Source: Stagnihabitans tardus (GTDB taxonomy: Bacteria > Pseudomonadota > Alphaproteobacteria > Rhodobacterales > Rhodobacteraceae). From it: a stretch of DNA of 64,000 nucleotides. Below the pieces are notes generated by a model, which did no database searches, had not been told where the DNA came from, and worked only from the letters and a program-made list of their open reading frames with translations. This document shows positions 8,917 to 17,100 of the stretch, piece by piece. The position numbers were made by a program, and so were the translations under genes. Numbering within the stretch: the stretch's first letter is position 1; each line of letters begins with the position of its first letter. The stretch is taken from positions 1-64,000 of the forward strand of contig NZ_JAABNR010000013.1 in NCBI RefSeq assembly GCF_009925085.1. Direction: 5' to 3'.

Positions 8917-10014
8917 CTAGTCCGGCCAGCTGATCTGCCCCCCGCCGACCGAGGCGCGGACCCCGGTGGTCATGGGACCCGAGGTCGGCAGGCCGCGCCG
9001 CACGCGGGCCGCCAGGTAGGCGAAGGCCTGGGCCTCGAGCATGTCGCCGTTCAGCCCGGTGGCGTCGATATCCTCGACGCCGGGAAGCTTTGCCCGGAGC
9101 GCCGCCATCAGGGCGGCGTTCAGGCGGCCCCCGCCCGCCACCAGAAGCCGCGAGATCGGGGCGGGGAAATGCTCGGCCCCGCGGGCCACGGCCTCGGCGG
9201 CGGCCTGGGTTAGGGTGGCGGCCGCATCGGCATCGGAGAGATGGGCCACCCAGGGCAATAGGTCGTGAAAGGCGTTGCGGTCCAGGGACTTGGGCGGCAC
9301 CTTGAAGAAATAGGGCGAGGCGAGGAACCGGGCGATCACCTCTGCGTCGGGCCTGCCCGAGAGGGCCAGCGCCCCGCCCTCGTCCAGGGCCTGACCGCGC
9401 CGCTCCTGCATCAGGTCATTGACCGGCGCATTGGCAGGCCCGGTGTCGAAGGCCAGGAGCGCGCCGGGCGCCTCGGGGGAAGTCAGGCGCGGATCGACCC
9501 AGGTCAGGTTGCCCACGCCCCCGAGGTTCAGGAAGGCCAGGGGTTCGGTCGCGCCCAGTCGGCGGCCAAGCGCATGGTGGAAAAACGGCACCAGGGGCGC
9601 GCCCTGGCCCCCCAGCGCCACATCTGCGCTGCGGAAATCCCAGACCACCGGCAGGCCGAGCGCACTGGCCAGGACCTGGCCATCCCCGGCCTGGTGCGTC
9701 CCCCGCCCGCCGGGATCATGGGCCAGTGTCTGGCCATGAAAGCCCACCAGCGCCACGTCCGCGAACCGGCTGGCCACCTCGACATGGGCGGCCTCGACCA
9801 CCTCGGCCGCCGCGCGGACCGGGGGATCGCCCGGCCAGGCCCCAAAGCCCGCCGCGATGGTCGCCCGCTCGGCCTCGGCATAGGGGCGAAAGGCATGGGG
9901 GCCGAAATCCAGCACCCTGATGCCGTCGGTCAGCACCATGGCCGCATCGACCCCGTCCAGCGAGGTCCCCGACATCATCCCCAGAACCCAGAGCGGTTCG
10001 TCCTTTTCCTTCAC
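8917..10014 (-). CDS. anmK: Anhydro-N-acetylmuramic acid kinase
   Basis: A peptidoglycan-recycling enzyme that opens the 1,6-anhydro ring of anhydroMurNAc while phosphorylating it to MurNAc-6-phosphate. The ATP-binding signature [14 protein letters not shown] and the motifs [11 protein letters not shown] and [10 protein letters not shown] are intact. Length is about 365 residues. I place the start at the GTG at 10014 because the upstream ATG at 10062 overlaps the divergent tyrS start; the ATG at 9981 is also possible. It is divergent from tyrS, an arrangement I recall from other Rhodobacterales. Confidence 0.9.
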   Translation of the reverse strand: MKEKDEPLWVLGMMSGTSLDGVDAAMVLTDGIRVLDFGPHAFRPYAEAERATIAAGFGAWPGDPPVRAAAEVVEAAHVEVASRFADVALVGFHGQTLAHDPGGRGTHQAGDGQVLASALGLPVVWDFRSADVALGGQGAPLVPFFHHALGRRLGATEPLAFLNLGGVGNLTWVDPRLTSPEAPGALLAFDTGPANAPVNDLMQERRGQALDEGGALALSGRPDAEVIARFLASPYFFKVPPKSLDRNAFHDLLPWVAHLSDADAAATLTQAAAEAVARGAEHFPAPISRLLVAGGGRLNAALMAALRAKLPGVEDIDATGLNGDMLEAQAFAYLAARVRRGLPTSGPMTTGVRASVGGGQISWPD

Positions 10015-10060
10015 CTGCGCCCCCGCTATACGACTTCGGTCAATAATGCATGGGGGAGCC

Positions 10061-11311
10061 ATGACCTACCACCCGAAATCCGACTTCCTGCGCGTGATGA
10101 TCGAGCGCGGCTACCTGGCCGATTGCACCGACTACCAGGCGCTGGACGAGGCCTTCAAGGCGGGGGTCGTGCCGGGCTATATCGGCTTCGACGCCACGGC
10201 CAAGTCGCTGCATGTGGGCTCGCTCATCCAGATCATGATGCTGCGCTGGCTGCAAAAGTGTGGCGGCAAGCCCATCGTCCTGATGGGCGGGGGGACGACG
10301 AAGATCGGCGACCCCTCCTTCCGCGCCGACGAGCGCCCGCTGCTGACCGATGACCAGATCGGCGACAATATCGCAGGCATCAAGCGCGCCTTCTCGCCCT
10401 ACGTCACCTTTGGCGAGGGGCCGAACGATGCGGTCATGGTCAACAATGCCGAATGGCTGGACGGGCTGAACTACATCGGCTTCCTGCGCGACATCGGGCG
10501 GTATTTCTCCGTCAACCGGATGCTGTCCTTCGAATCGGTGAAGTCCCGGCTGGATCGCGAGCAGTCGCTCTCTTTCCTCGAGTTCAACTACATGATCTTG
10601 CAGGCCTATGACTTCCTCGAGCTGAACCGCCGCTACGGCTGCCTGTTGCAGATGGGCGGCAGCGATCAATGGGGCAACATCGTCAATGGCGTGGACCTGA
10701 CGCGGCGGGTGGTCGAGCACGAGGTCTATGGCCTGACCTCTCCGCTTCTGACGACCAGCGACGGCAAGAAGATGGGCAAGTCGCAAAACGGCGCGGTCTG
10801 GTTGAATGCCGAGATGCTGAGCCCTTACGAGTTCTGGCAGTTCTGGCGCAACACGACCGATGCCGACGTGGGGCGTTTCCTGAAGCTTTACACCGAGCTG
10901 CCCCTGGACGAATGCAACCGCCTGGGCGCGCTTCAGGGCTCCGAGATCAACCAGGCCAAGATCGCTCTGGCCAATGCGGTCACGGGGCTCTTGCATGGGG
11001 CGGAGGCTGCGGCGGCGGCGGAGGCCACGGCGCGCGAGGTCTTCGAGAAGGGCGGCGTGGGCGATGACCTGCCCACCCTGCACCTGACGGTGGCCGAGGT
11101 GGCCGAGGGGATCACGCTCGCGCAGCTTTTCGTCCGGGCGGGCCTGGCGCCCACCGGGAAAGAGGCCAAGCGGCTGATCCTCGATGGTGGGGCGCGGGTC
11201 AATGACGAGATCGCGCTGGATGCGGGCCAGCGGTTCGGGGCAGGGGAGCTGGCCGATCCGGTCAAGCTGACCGCGGGCAAGAAGCGTCATGCCTTGGTGG
11301 TTCTGGGCTGA
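10061..11311 (+). CDS. tyrS: Tyrosyl-tRNA synthetase
   Basis: A 416-residue class I aminoacyl-tRNA synthetase that charges tRNA-Tyr. The HIGH-equivalent HVGS is at residues 51-54 and the KMSKS-equivalent KMGKS at 237-241, with the tyrosine-pocket signature GGSDQWGNI at about 199-207. A C-terminal S4 RNA-binding domain follows residue 350 ([17 protein letters not shown]). The ATG at 10061 follows GGGGGAG; the long open frame upstream is antisense to anmK. A good terminator follows 31 bp after the stop. Confidence 0.97.
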   Translation: MTYHPKSDFLRVMIERGYLADCTDYQALDEAFKAGVVPGYIGFDATAKSLHVGSLIQIMMLRWLQKCGGKPIVLMGGGTTKIGDPSFRADERPLLTDDQIGDNIAGIKRAFSPYVTFGEGPNDAVMVNNAEWLDGLNYIGFLRDIGRYFSVNRMLSFESVKSRLDREQSLSFLEFNYMILQAYDFLELNRRYGCLLQMGGSDQWGNIVNGVDLTRRVVEHEVYGLTSPLLTTSDGKKMGKSQNGAVWLNAEMLSPYEFWQFWRNTTDADVGRFLKLYTELPLDECNRLGALQGSEINQAKIALANAVTGLLHGAEAAAAAEATAREVFEKGGVGDDLPTLHLTVAEVAEGITLAQLFVRAGLAPTGKEAKRLILDGGARVNDEIALDAGQRFGAGELADPVKLTAGKKRHALVVLG

Positions 11312-11342
11312 CCTGTCGAGAGAGACCTGCGCAAAGACATGG

Positions 11343-11372
11343 AACGCCAAGGGGGGACCCTTGGCGTTCTTG
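11343..11372 (+). terminator. Terminator of tyrS
   Basis: The inverted repeat AACGCCAAGGG / CCCTTGGCGTT (11343-11367) is followed by CTTGC and TTTCC. The T-run is short, but position and stem strength fit a tyrS terminator. Confidence 0.75.
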
Positions 11373-11405
11373 CTTTCCCGGTTGGCGTCGCCCTTGGGCC
11401 GACCC

Positions 11406-11470
11406 CCGGGGAGGGTTTCACACCCTCCCCGGACCCCTCCCGTGGGAGTATTTGAGCCAAGTTGAAAGGG
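11406..11470 (+). repeat. 3' element: TTCAC-loop hairpin plus TATTTGAGCCAA box
   Basis: An 11-bp perfect stem (CCGGGGAGGGT at 11406-11416, its complement at 11422-11432) has the loop TTCAC. It is followed by ACCCCTCCCGTGGGAG, then TATTTGAGCCAAGTTGAAAGGG. The loop and order are the same as in the copy at 23689-23747. Confidence 0.8.
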
Positions 11471-11496
11471 AAGTGGCGCCTGGTCTTGGGGGAGGT

Positions 11497-11872
11497 TCAG
11501 GGGCCGAAGAGGCGCGTGAGGTCGCGCGACAGGGCGGGCCAGGGTGAGAGGCGGGCGCGGAGTTCGGGCGAGGGGGTCAGGCTCTCGACGAAGCCCGCGC
11601 TGACGAGGCGCTGGAGGTTGTGGCCTTTGCCGGCCATGGCGGCGTCCAGCCTTCCGAGGAAGGCTTGCACCCCGGGCGGGAAGGGGGAAGCCGGGTTTAG
11701 GGACTGGGCAAAATCCCCAAGGAAGATATGGGGATAGAGGCCACCATTCCAGTTTTCGAATTGGGCGCGCTGGAGGTCAATGGGCGCGCAGGAGGTCCAT
11801 GGCGCGCTCTTCCGCCTCGGCGCTGGCCCCGATGAAGGCATGGGCCTCGGCCAGGAAGCGGGTCTCGATCAC
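11497..11872 (-). pseudogene. Frameshifted gene coupled to the IscU-like scaffold
   Basis: A GTG at 11872-11870 overlaps the stop of the upstream scaffold gene (GTGA). It opens a frame reading VIETRFLAEAHAFIGASAEA and on to DLLRAH, stopping at TGA (11779-11777) after 31 codons. The adjacent frame then carries protein-like sequence (DLQRAQFENWNGGLYPHIFL, then GDFAQSLNPASPFPPGVQAF) to a stop at 11497. Removing one base near 11779-11782 would join them into a protein of about 125 residues. The family is not recognised with confidence; the GGLYPHIFLGDF stretch vaguely resembles DUF7674. It is either a real frameshift or a sequencing error. Confidence 0.65.
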
Positions 11873-12309
11873 GCGGCTTCGGCGGCCTCGATGGCGGCGA
11901 TGGTGGCCTCCAGCGCCAGAAGGATCGAGGCGTGGCGGTTGCGATAGTCGCGCGCGGGCAGCAAGACCTCGTAGTCGTCGAAGGGGGCGGAGGGGGGCGG
12001 GCCGCCCTCTTTCAGCATGGAGGTCAGCTGGGTGCGGGCGGCTTCCAGCTCGGGCCGCGTGCGACCGAGGACCCTGGCCCCAAGGATCGCCGCAGAGGCC
12101 TGTCCCAGCGCGCAGGCCCGCACATCCTGGGCGAAGGCCGCGACCTTGCCCTCCTGGATCGTGACATCCACGGCGATGGTCGAGCCGCAGAGCGGCGAGC
12201 GCTTCTTGGCGCTGCCCTGGGGGCTGTCCAGCTTGCCCAGATACGGGATATCGGCCGCCAAAGCGAGGATACGGCCGGAATAGAGGGAGACGAGGTCGCT
12301 GTCGCTCAT
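11869..12309 (-). CDS. IscU/NifU-N-like iron-sulfur cluster scaffold homologue
   Basis: A 146-residue cytoplasmic protein of the IscU/SufU fold. Two of the three scaffold cysteines are recognisable (PLCGST and the cysteine in RACALGQAS), with the typical intervening DDYEVLLPARDYRNRHA region. At the third position, where canonical scaffolds have RxxC, the sequence reads RNRHAS, so the cysteine seems to be replaced by histidine. A role in iron-sulfur assembly is therefore inferred and may differ from classical scaffolding. I used the ATG at 12309 (MSDSDLVSLYS), with AGGA about 10 bp ahead; an ATG 36 bp upstream is possible. It is divergent from hisI. Confidence 0.8.
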   Translation of the reverse strand: MSDSDLVSLYSGRILALAADIPYLGKLDSPQGSAKKRSPLCGSTIAVDVTIQEGKVAAFAQDVRACALGQASAAILGARVLGRTRPELEAARTQLTSMLKEGGPPPSAPFDDYEVLLPARDYRNRHASILLALEATIAAIEAAEAA

Positions 12310-12405
12310 CTGGGGCGTCCTGAGGGGTTGATGATCGCTGGCCATGGTCAAGGCGGCGCTTTGACCTTAGATAGCCCCTGTTCCCGCCCGCGCCAAGGAG
12401 AGCCG

Positions 12406-12771
12406 ATGACCAAATCCTTCGATCCCGCCAGCCTGACCTATGACGCGAACGGCCTTTTGCCCTGCATTGCCCAGGACCATGCCACGGGCGAGGTCCTGAT
12501 GCTGGCCTGGATGAATGCGGCCTCGGTCGCGCGCACGCTGGAGACCGGCAAGGTCACCTATTGGTCACGCTCGCGTCAAAGCTTCTGGGTCAAGGGCGAA
12601 AGCTCGGGTCACCACCAGGCCCTGGTGGAACTGCGGCTCGATTGCGACCGCGATTGCCTTTTGGCGCTGGTCACCCAGGAGGGACCGGCCTGCCACACCA
12701 ACCGGCGGTCGTGCTTTTACACCGCCATAAGGCAGGGCGAAGAGGTCGAAATCCTGGCGCCGATGGTCTGA
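12406..12771 (+). CDS. hisI: Phosphoribosyl-AMP cyclohydrolase
   Basis: A 121-residue monofunctional HisI, catalysing the third step of histidine biosynthesis (opening the purine ring of phosphoribosyl-AMP). The metal-binding DCDRD (residues 79-83) and the zinc cysteines C80, C96 (ACHTNR) and C103 (RSCF) are all present. It lacks a HisE domain, as usual in alphaproteobacteria. The ATG at 12406 has AAGGAG six bases upstream. It is convergent with a small helical ORF only five bases after its stop. No other his genes lie nearby. Confidence 0.95.
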   Translation: MTKSFDPASLTYDANGLLPCIAQDHATGEVLMLAWMNAASVARTLETGKVTYWSRSRQSFWVKGESSGHHQALVELRLDCDRDCLLALVTQEGPACHTNRRSCFYTAIRQGEEVEILAPMV

Positions 12772-12776
12772 CGCCT

Positions 12777-12986
12777 TCAGCCCCGGTCCTGCCGCAGCCG
12801 CTGCATGGGCCAGCCGGGGCGCAGGGTCGCGACAGGCTCGCCCGACAAGAGCGCGGCCTCGCGCCGTTTGAGGCGGGCAATCTCGCGGCGGATGTCGGAA
12901 AGTTCGGTCGCGACGCGATGGGGAGAGAGGCTTTCGGCCCAAGGCGGGGCGGAGGGGGAGGGGCTGTGCGGGGTGACCTGGGTCAT
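12777..12986 (-). CDS. Small helical protein, unknown function
   Basis: A 69-residue frame starting MTQVTPHSPSPSAPPWAESL with a central amphipathic helix (TELSDIRREIARLKRREAAL) and a basic tail. No family is recognised. Support comes from a GGAG about 9 bp before the ATG at 12986, plausible protein composition, and a fit between hisI and the methyltransferase gene with no overlap. The much longer open frame upstream on this strand is antisense to the methyltransferase gene and was discarded. Confidence 0.5.
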   Translation of the reverse strand: MTQVTPHSPSPSAPPWAESLSPHRVATELSDIRREIARLKRREAALLSGEPVATLRPGWPMQRLRQDRG

Positions 12987-13229
12987 GGTGGGCTCCGTTC
13001 TGGACCAGGCAAGATTGGCACGCCAAGATTGGCACGCAGGGGTTAACCAAGTCTTTGCGCCCGCGCCCTGCCGAAAATTCGAACACTTTCCCGCAACTTG
13101 GCGCCCGAAGCCCGGCTTGCCCGCGCCAAGGCCTGTTGCCCCCTCGCGGCACTTGTGGCAAGACGCTGACAGCGGGTCGGGACCTTGTCCGGCCCTTCCC
13201 AGTTGTCGCAGAACATCCGGATGCCTCAG

Positions 13230-13865
13230 ATGACCGATTTTGCCTCCCGCCGCGTGACGATGGTCGACACCCAGGTCCGCCCGCAGGACGTGACGAAGTT
13301 CCCCATCATCGCCGCCATGCTCTCGGTCCCGCGTGAGGCCTTCGTGCCCGAAGCGGCGAAAGAGGCGGCCTATGTCGGGCAGAACCTCAACCTTGCGCCC
13401 GGCCGTGTCGTGCTGGAGCCGCGCAGCCTGGCCAAGCTTCTGGACGCGCTGGATGTCGAGCCCGGCGAGCGCGCGCTCGTCGTGGCGGCGGGCTATGGCT
13501 ATTCGGCTGCCGTGCTGGCCGAGATGGGGGCAAAGGTCACCGCGCTGGAAAGCGATGCCGCCATGGCCGAGGCTGCCAGCGCGCGGCTTGGCTCCGGGGT
13601 CCAGGTGGTCACCGGGCCGCTGGCCCAGGGCGTCAAGGGCTCTTACGACCTGATCCTGATCGAGGGCGGCATCGAAACCCTGCCCGAGGCTTTGGCCGCA
13701 CAATTGAACGAAGCGGGCCGCGTCGGCGCAATCTTCATGGAAGGTGCCCTTGGCATTGCGCGGATCGGGCTTAAGTTGGATGGCAAGATCGGCTGGCGCC
13801 AGGCTTTCAATGCGACGGCGCCTGTCCTGCCCGGGTTCGAAGCCCGTCGCGGGTTCGTGCTTTAA
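13230..13865 (+). CDS. Protein-L-isoaspartate O-methyltransferase family protein (degenerate)
   Basis: A 211-residue Rossmann-fold protein related to PCMT, which repairs isoaspartyl residues using SAM. The N-terminal [20 protein letters not shown] and [19 protein letters not shown] regions fit the family. The SAM motif I that normally reads GTGSGY here reads [18 protein letters not shown], so two glycines are lost and activity is uncertain. In my recollection this divergent version commonly precedes tolC in Rhodobacterales. The start at 13230 (MTDFASRR) is assumed; the ATG at 13221 is in frame and equally plausible, since neither has a strong ribosome-binding site. Confidence 0.8.
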   Translation: MTDFASRRVTMVDTQVRPQDVTKFPIIAAMLSVPREAFVPEAAKEAAYVGQNLNLAPGRVVLEPRSLAKLLDALDVEPGERALVVAAGYGYSAAVLAEMGAKVTALESDAAMAEAASARLGSGVQVVTGPLAQGVKGSYDLILIEGGIETLPEALAAQLNEAGRVGAIFMEGALGIARIGLKLDGKIGWRQAFNATAPVLPGFEARRGFVL

Positions 13866-13938
13866 ACAGGGTCGACCAAGACCCGGGCAGGTTGGCGCCG
13901 CGACGGGAAGCCGCCGGGTGCCTCAGATGAGGTGGATG

Positions 13939-15321
13939 ATGCGCAAGCTCGTGGCAAGATTGATGATGGGGGTCGCGCTGATGGCCCCCGCGATGGCCTG
14001 GTCCGAAAGCCTGAGCGATGCCTTGGTCGCGGCCTATCGCAACTCCCATCTCCTGGAGCAGAACCAGGCCGTGCTGCGCGCCGCCGATGAAGACGTGGCG
14101 ACCGCCGTGGGCTCGCTCTTGCCGGTGTTGAGCTTCCAGGCGAAATACGGGTTCTCGCGCAATTCGGACCCGAGCTTCTTTTCGGCAGCGGAATCGACCT
14201 CGGGCAGCCTGACCCTTGCGCTGAGCCAGACGCTCCTGGATTTCGGGCGCGGCAAGCTGGGCGTCGAGATCAAGGACGAACTGGTCCTCGCTGCCCGCGC
14301 CTCGCTGGTCAATGTCGAGCAACAGGTGCTGCTGGACGCCATTTCGGCCTATGTGAACATGTCCCTGCAGACCGACCTGGTCGCGGCGCAGCAATCCAAC
14401 GTCCGGCTGAACTCCGAAGACCTGAAGGCCGCGCAAGACAAGTTCGACGTGGGCGAGGTCACCAAGACCGACGTGGCCCTGGCAGAGGCGCAACTGGCCT
14501 CGGCCAAGGCGGCCCTGGCCTCGGCCCAGGGCAATTTCAACATCGCGCGTGAGCGTTACAAGGCCGCCATCGGCCATTACCCCGATGCGCTTTCCCCGGT
14601 GCCCAATGCCAAGATCGCGGTCCGCACCGTCGAAGAGGCGCGGGCCCTGGCGCTGCGCAATCATCCGGTGATCGAGCAGGCGGGCCACCAGGCCAAGGCG
14701 GCCGATCTGGGCATCGAACTGGCCAAGGCGCAGTTCCGGCCCGAGCTTTCGGGCACGGTCTCTATCTCGCGCAGCCTGGATGAAGAAGGGTTCTTCAACT
14801 CCAATGAGAATCAGTCGCTTGGCCTGACGCTGGACCAGACGATCTATGCCGGGGGGCGGCTCTCTTCGGGGCTGCGTTCGGCGGTGGCCTCGTCGCAGCA
14901 GGCCCATGCGGCGCAGTTGCAGACCGGGGTCCAGGTGTCCGAGGCCGTGGGCAAGGCCTGGTCGAACATCCTGGTGGCCAATGCCTCGCTGATCGCCAAC
15001 CGCGAGCAGATCCGTGCCGCCCAGGCCGCCTATGACGGGGTCAAGCAAGAGGCCGACCTTGGCAGCCGGACCACGTTGGACGTGCTGTCGGCCGAGCAGA
15101 CCCTCTTGTCGGCCAAGGCGGCCGCGCTGCAAGCCCAGGCGAATCTCTCGGTCAGCCAATATGCGCTTTTGTCGGCGATGGGGCTTCTGACCGCCGAAGA
15201 CCTGCGCCTTGGCGTGCCGACCTTCGACCCGGAGGCCTATTACAACGCGGTCAAGACGGCGCCTGCGACCTCGACCCGGGGTGCGAAACTTGACAGAATT
15301 TTGAAGACTCTCGGCAAATAA
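13939..15321 (+). CDS. tolC: TolC family outer membrane efflux protein
   Basis: A 460-residue outer-membrane channel subunit for type I secretion and drug efflux. A Sec signal peptide covers residues 1-22 (MRKLVARLMMGVALMAPAMA). The rest is two structural repeats of long helices and beta strands, with the family motifs LTLALSQTLLDFGRGK in the first and LGLTLDQTIYAGGRLSSG in the second. Three ATGs are close together (13927, 13936, 13939); I chose 13939 because GAGG lies six bases ahead. It lies 73 bp after the methyltransferase gene and ahead of the PopZ-like gene. No inner-membrane partner is adjacent. Confidence 0.93.
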   Translation: MRKLVARLMMGVALMAPAMAWSESLSDALVAAYRNSHLLEQNQAVLRAADEDVATAVGSLLPVLSFQAKYGFSRNSDPSFFSAAESTSGSLTLALSQTLLDFGRGKLGVEIKDELVLAARASLVNVEQQVLLDAISAYVNMSLQTDLVAAQQSNVRLNSEDLKAAQDKFDVGEVTKTDVALAEAQLASAKAALASAQGNFNIARERYKAAIGHYPDALSPVPNAKIAVRTVEEARALALRNHPVIEQAGHQAKAADLGIELAKAQFRPELSGTVSISRSLDEEGFFNSNENQSLGLTLDQTIYAGGRLSSGLRSAVASSQQAHAAQLQTGVQVSEAVGKAWSNILVANASLIANREQIRAAQAAYDGVKQEADLGSRTTLDVLSAEQTLLSAKAAALQAQANLSVSQYALLSAMGLLTAEDLRLGVPTFDPEAYYNAVKTAPATSTRGAKLDRILKTLGK

Positions 15322-15443
15322 AGCGCAATCTGCGTGGAAAATTAACCAAAGCCGGGCTTAGCTTGAAGGCGGGGTCCGGCTGTCCTATTCTGGCGGCAGG
15401 CTCCAGAGTGGGCGAATGAACAGGCGACGGGCGAGGCTAACCC

Positions 15444-16235
15444 ATGTCGGATGCAAAGACGGCGGCTGAGATCGAGGATATCCTTTCGTCGATCCGGCGA
15501 CTCGTCTCTCAAGACCGCAAGCAGGCGACAGCTCAGCGCCCGCAGATCCTGTCGCGGCTGGTGGTCGAGGATCGGTTGATCCTGACCCCCGCGCAACGGG
15601 TCAAGCCTGCGCCGAGCCGTCCGGTCGCCACCGTCACGCCGCTGAAACGGCCCGAGGCGCCCTTTTGGCCGGAAACCGCCGAATCGGTCGCTCCGCGCCC
15701 CGTGGACGAAGCGCGCGTGGTGAAGCCGGCCGAGGCACCGAAGCCGCAGGTGGCCCCGGTCGCAAGCCCCGAGCCCTTGGGTCGTCTGCATCTGAAGCCC
15801 GCCCCGGTCGAGGCGAAGCCCGCCGATGCCCTGGCCTGGGAGGCCGAGATGGGCGATGCCGCCCCCGACCTCGCCAGCCTCGACTGGTCCAGTTTCACCT
15901 TCGCGCGCCGCCCCATGGCCGAGACCTATGCCGCCCGCAGTCGCGCGGCCGAGCGCCTGGTCGCAAGTCAACCTGCGCGGAGCGCGCCCAAGGTGCAAGA
16001 GGTCCCGCCGACCGACCTCTCCGCCCCGCCCTCCGCCGCCGAAGAGGCAGAGCCGGTCGAGCCCATCCTTCAGGAAGAGGACAGCATCTTCTCCGAAGAG
16101 GTCTTGCGCGAACTGGTCCGCGACCTGATCCGCGAGCAGTTGCAAGGCGACCTGGGTGAGCGGATCACGCGCAACATCCGCAAGCTGGTCAAGGCCGAGA
16201 TCGCCCGTGCCATCTCGGTCCAGTCGCTGGAATAG
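15444..16235 (+). CDS. DUF2497/PopZ-like protein
   Basis: A 263-residue protein with the organisation of the polar organiser PopZ: an N-terminal helix (EIEDILSSIRRLVSQD, residues about 9-24), a long Pro/Ala/Glu-rich disordered middle (about 55-205), and C-terminal helices (EEVLRELVRDLIREQLQ, then RNIRKLVKAEIARA). In Caulobacter, PopZ is encoded near tolC and forms a condensate that anchors the chromosome origin at the pole. Here tolC is immediately upstream, supporting orthology. I infer the function from architecture and position, not from strong sequence identity. Its own terminator follows. Confidence 0.75.
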   Translation: MSDAKTAAEIEDILSSIRRLVSQDRKQATAQRPQILSRLVVEDRLILTPAQRVKPAPSRPVATVTPLKRPEAPFWPETAESVAPRPVDEARVVKPAEAPKPQVAPVASPEPLGRLHLKPAPVEAKPADALAWEAEMGDAAPDLASLDWSSFTFARRPMAETYAARSRAAERLVASQPARSAPKVQEVPPTDLSAPPSAAEEAEPVEPILQEEDSIFSEEVLRELVRDLIREQLQGDLGERITRNIRKLVKAEIARAISVQSLE

Positions 16236-16270
16236 GGGCAGGGTGCCCGCAAGCCCTGTTGCACCGCCCA

Positions 16271-16296
16271 AGGCGCCCGAGAGGGCGCCTTTTGTT
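16271..16296 (+). terminator. Terminator of the PopZ-like gene
   Basis: A perfect 8-bp stem (AGGCGCCC at 16271-16278, GGGCGCCT at 16283-16290) with loop GAGA is followed by TTTGTT. It lies 36 bp after the stop codon. Confidence 0.9.
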
Positions 16297-16485
16297 ATCC
16301 ATCAAGCCTTTGGATGCTTTCCTTCATGGTTTCTTTAGGCTGCGGGGTCCAAGCCACGGCTTGGCGCCATTGGACATGACCTGTCCGAGAGCGCTGCAAG
16401 GGATCTTCCGTTAGGCAAGGCGCGGCGTTCCGGCAGGGATCCCGCTCTCGGAACAGCCCCCGTTTTGCCCAAGCCCATTCGCCAC

Positions 16486-16515
16486 AATAAAAAACGCGCC
16501 CCAAGCGGGGCGCGT
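16486..16515 (-). terminator. Terminator of the DUF6280 gene
   Basis: On the minus strand, ACGCGCCCC / GGGGCGCGT (arms 16494-16502 and 16507-16515) with a 4-nt loop is followed by a run of six T (16493-16488) and ATTG. It lies 27 bp beyond the stop. The 190 bases between this and the preceding terminator (16297-16485) contain no gene I can support. Confidence 0.9.
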
Positions 16516-16542
16516 GAAACGGCAATCTCTGTGGCGCAGCCC

Positions 16543-16869
16543 TCAGGCGGCGTCGGCATGTTCCAACTCGGCGGCGTGACGACGCTCGCTCTCTTCGCGC
16601 GAGAGGGCGACCGAGGTGCGCACGCCCTTGGCCACGAATTCCATCAGACCCTTGACCACGCGCTCGTTCGGGTCGATCCCGGCGCAGGACAGCACTTCGC
16701 GCCCATCGCGCGAGCGCGCCCAACGGGCGATCTGGTCCGGGCCATTGCCATATTTTTTGTCATCCGCGATCGCATCGTCCAGGGCGGCAAGCACGACGGC
16801 GGCAAAAAGCTTGCGCGCGCGCTGACCCTGTTCGAAGTTGAATGCCGTGCTGTCGACGAAATCGGCCAT
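16543..16869 (-). CDS. DUF6280 family protein
   Basis: A 108-residue cytoplasmic, mostly helical protein that reads as the highly conserved Rhodobacterales DUF6280 family (AFNFEQGQRARKLFAAVVLA, then YGNGPDQIARWARSRDGREV, then VVKGLMEFVAKGVRTSV). Function is unknown. The start at 16869 (MADFVDS) is where the conserved region begins and has AGGAA ahead. It is divergent from the inositol-monophosphatase-like gene, and the 231-bp gap contains the promoters for both. Confidence 0.9.
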   Translation of the reverse strand: MADFVDSTAFNFEQGQRARKLFAAVVLAALDDAIADDKKYGNGPDQIARWARSRDGREVLSCAGIDPNERVVKGLMEFVAKGVRTSVALSREESERRHAAELEHADAA

Positions 16870-17100
16870 GGCGGTTCCTGTTCTTCCTTGCTCTTGTCTT
16901 TCCCGACGTTCCGCGCTTGTAACGGTTTGGCGACGATTCGTCATACCACTCAGGACAAGCCCGCCTTGCGTCTGGTGCATGGCTTCCGAGCGGTTAACCA
17001 CAATCTGGTTGCCAAGGTGGCGCGGAACCCACGATATATGGGGCTGCGCCCAAATCTTTCAAGATTGCGCCGCATTTTCGCCATTTTCCGGATTGTCCCC

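Noticed and set aside
11770-11790. Programmed +1 frameshift of the RF2 type
   Set aside because: The stop context resembles UGA-C, but there is no slippery CTT before it and no internal Shine-Dalgarno at the right distance. A simple indel is more likely.
12987-13703. Upstream extension of the small helical ORF into a 308-codon minus-strand frame
   Set aside because: The extension is antisense to the methyltransferase gene and lacks protein-like composition; a ribosome-binding site supports the short form.
15345-15355. TTAACCA-type sequences (also near 13040 and 16995) as CtrA sites
   Set aside because: They are half-sites only; the second half at the TTAA-N7-TTAA spacing is missing, and such short matches are expected by chance.
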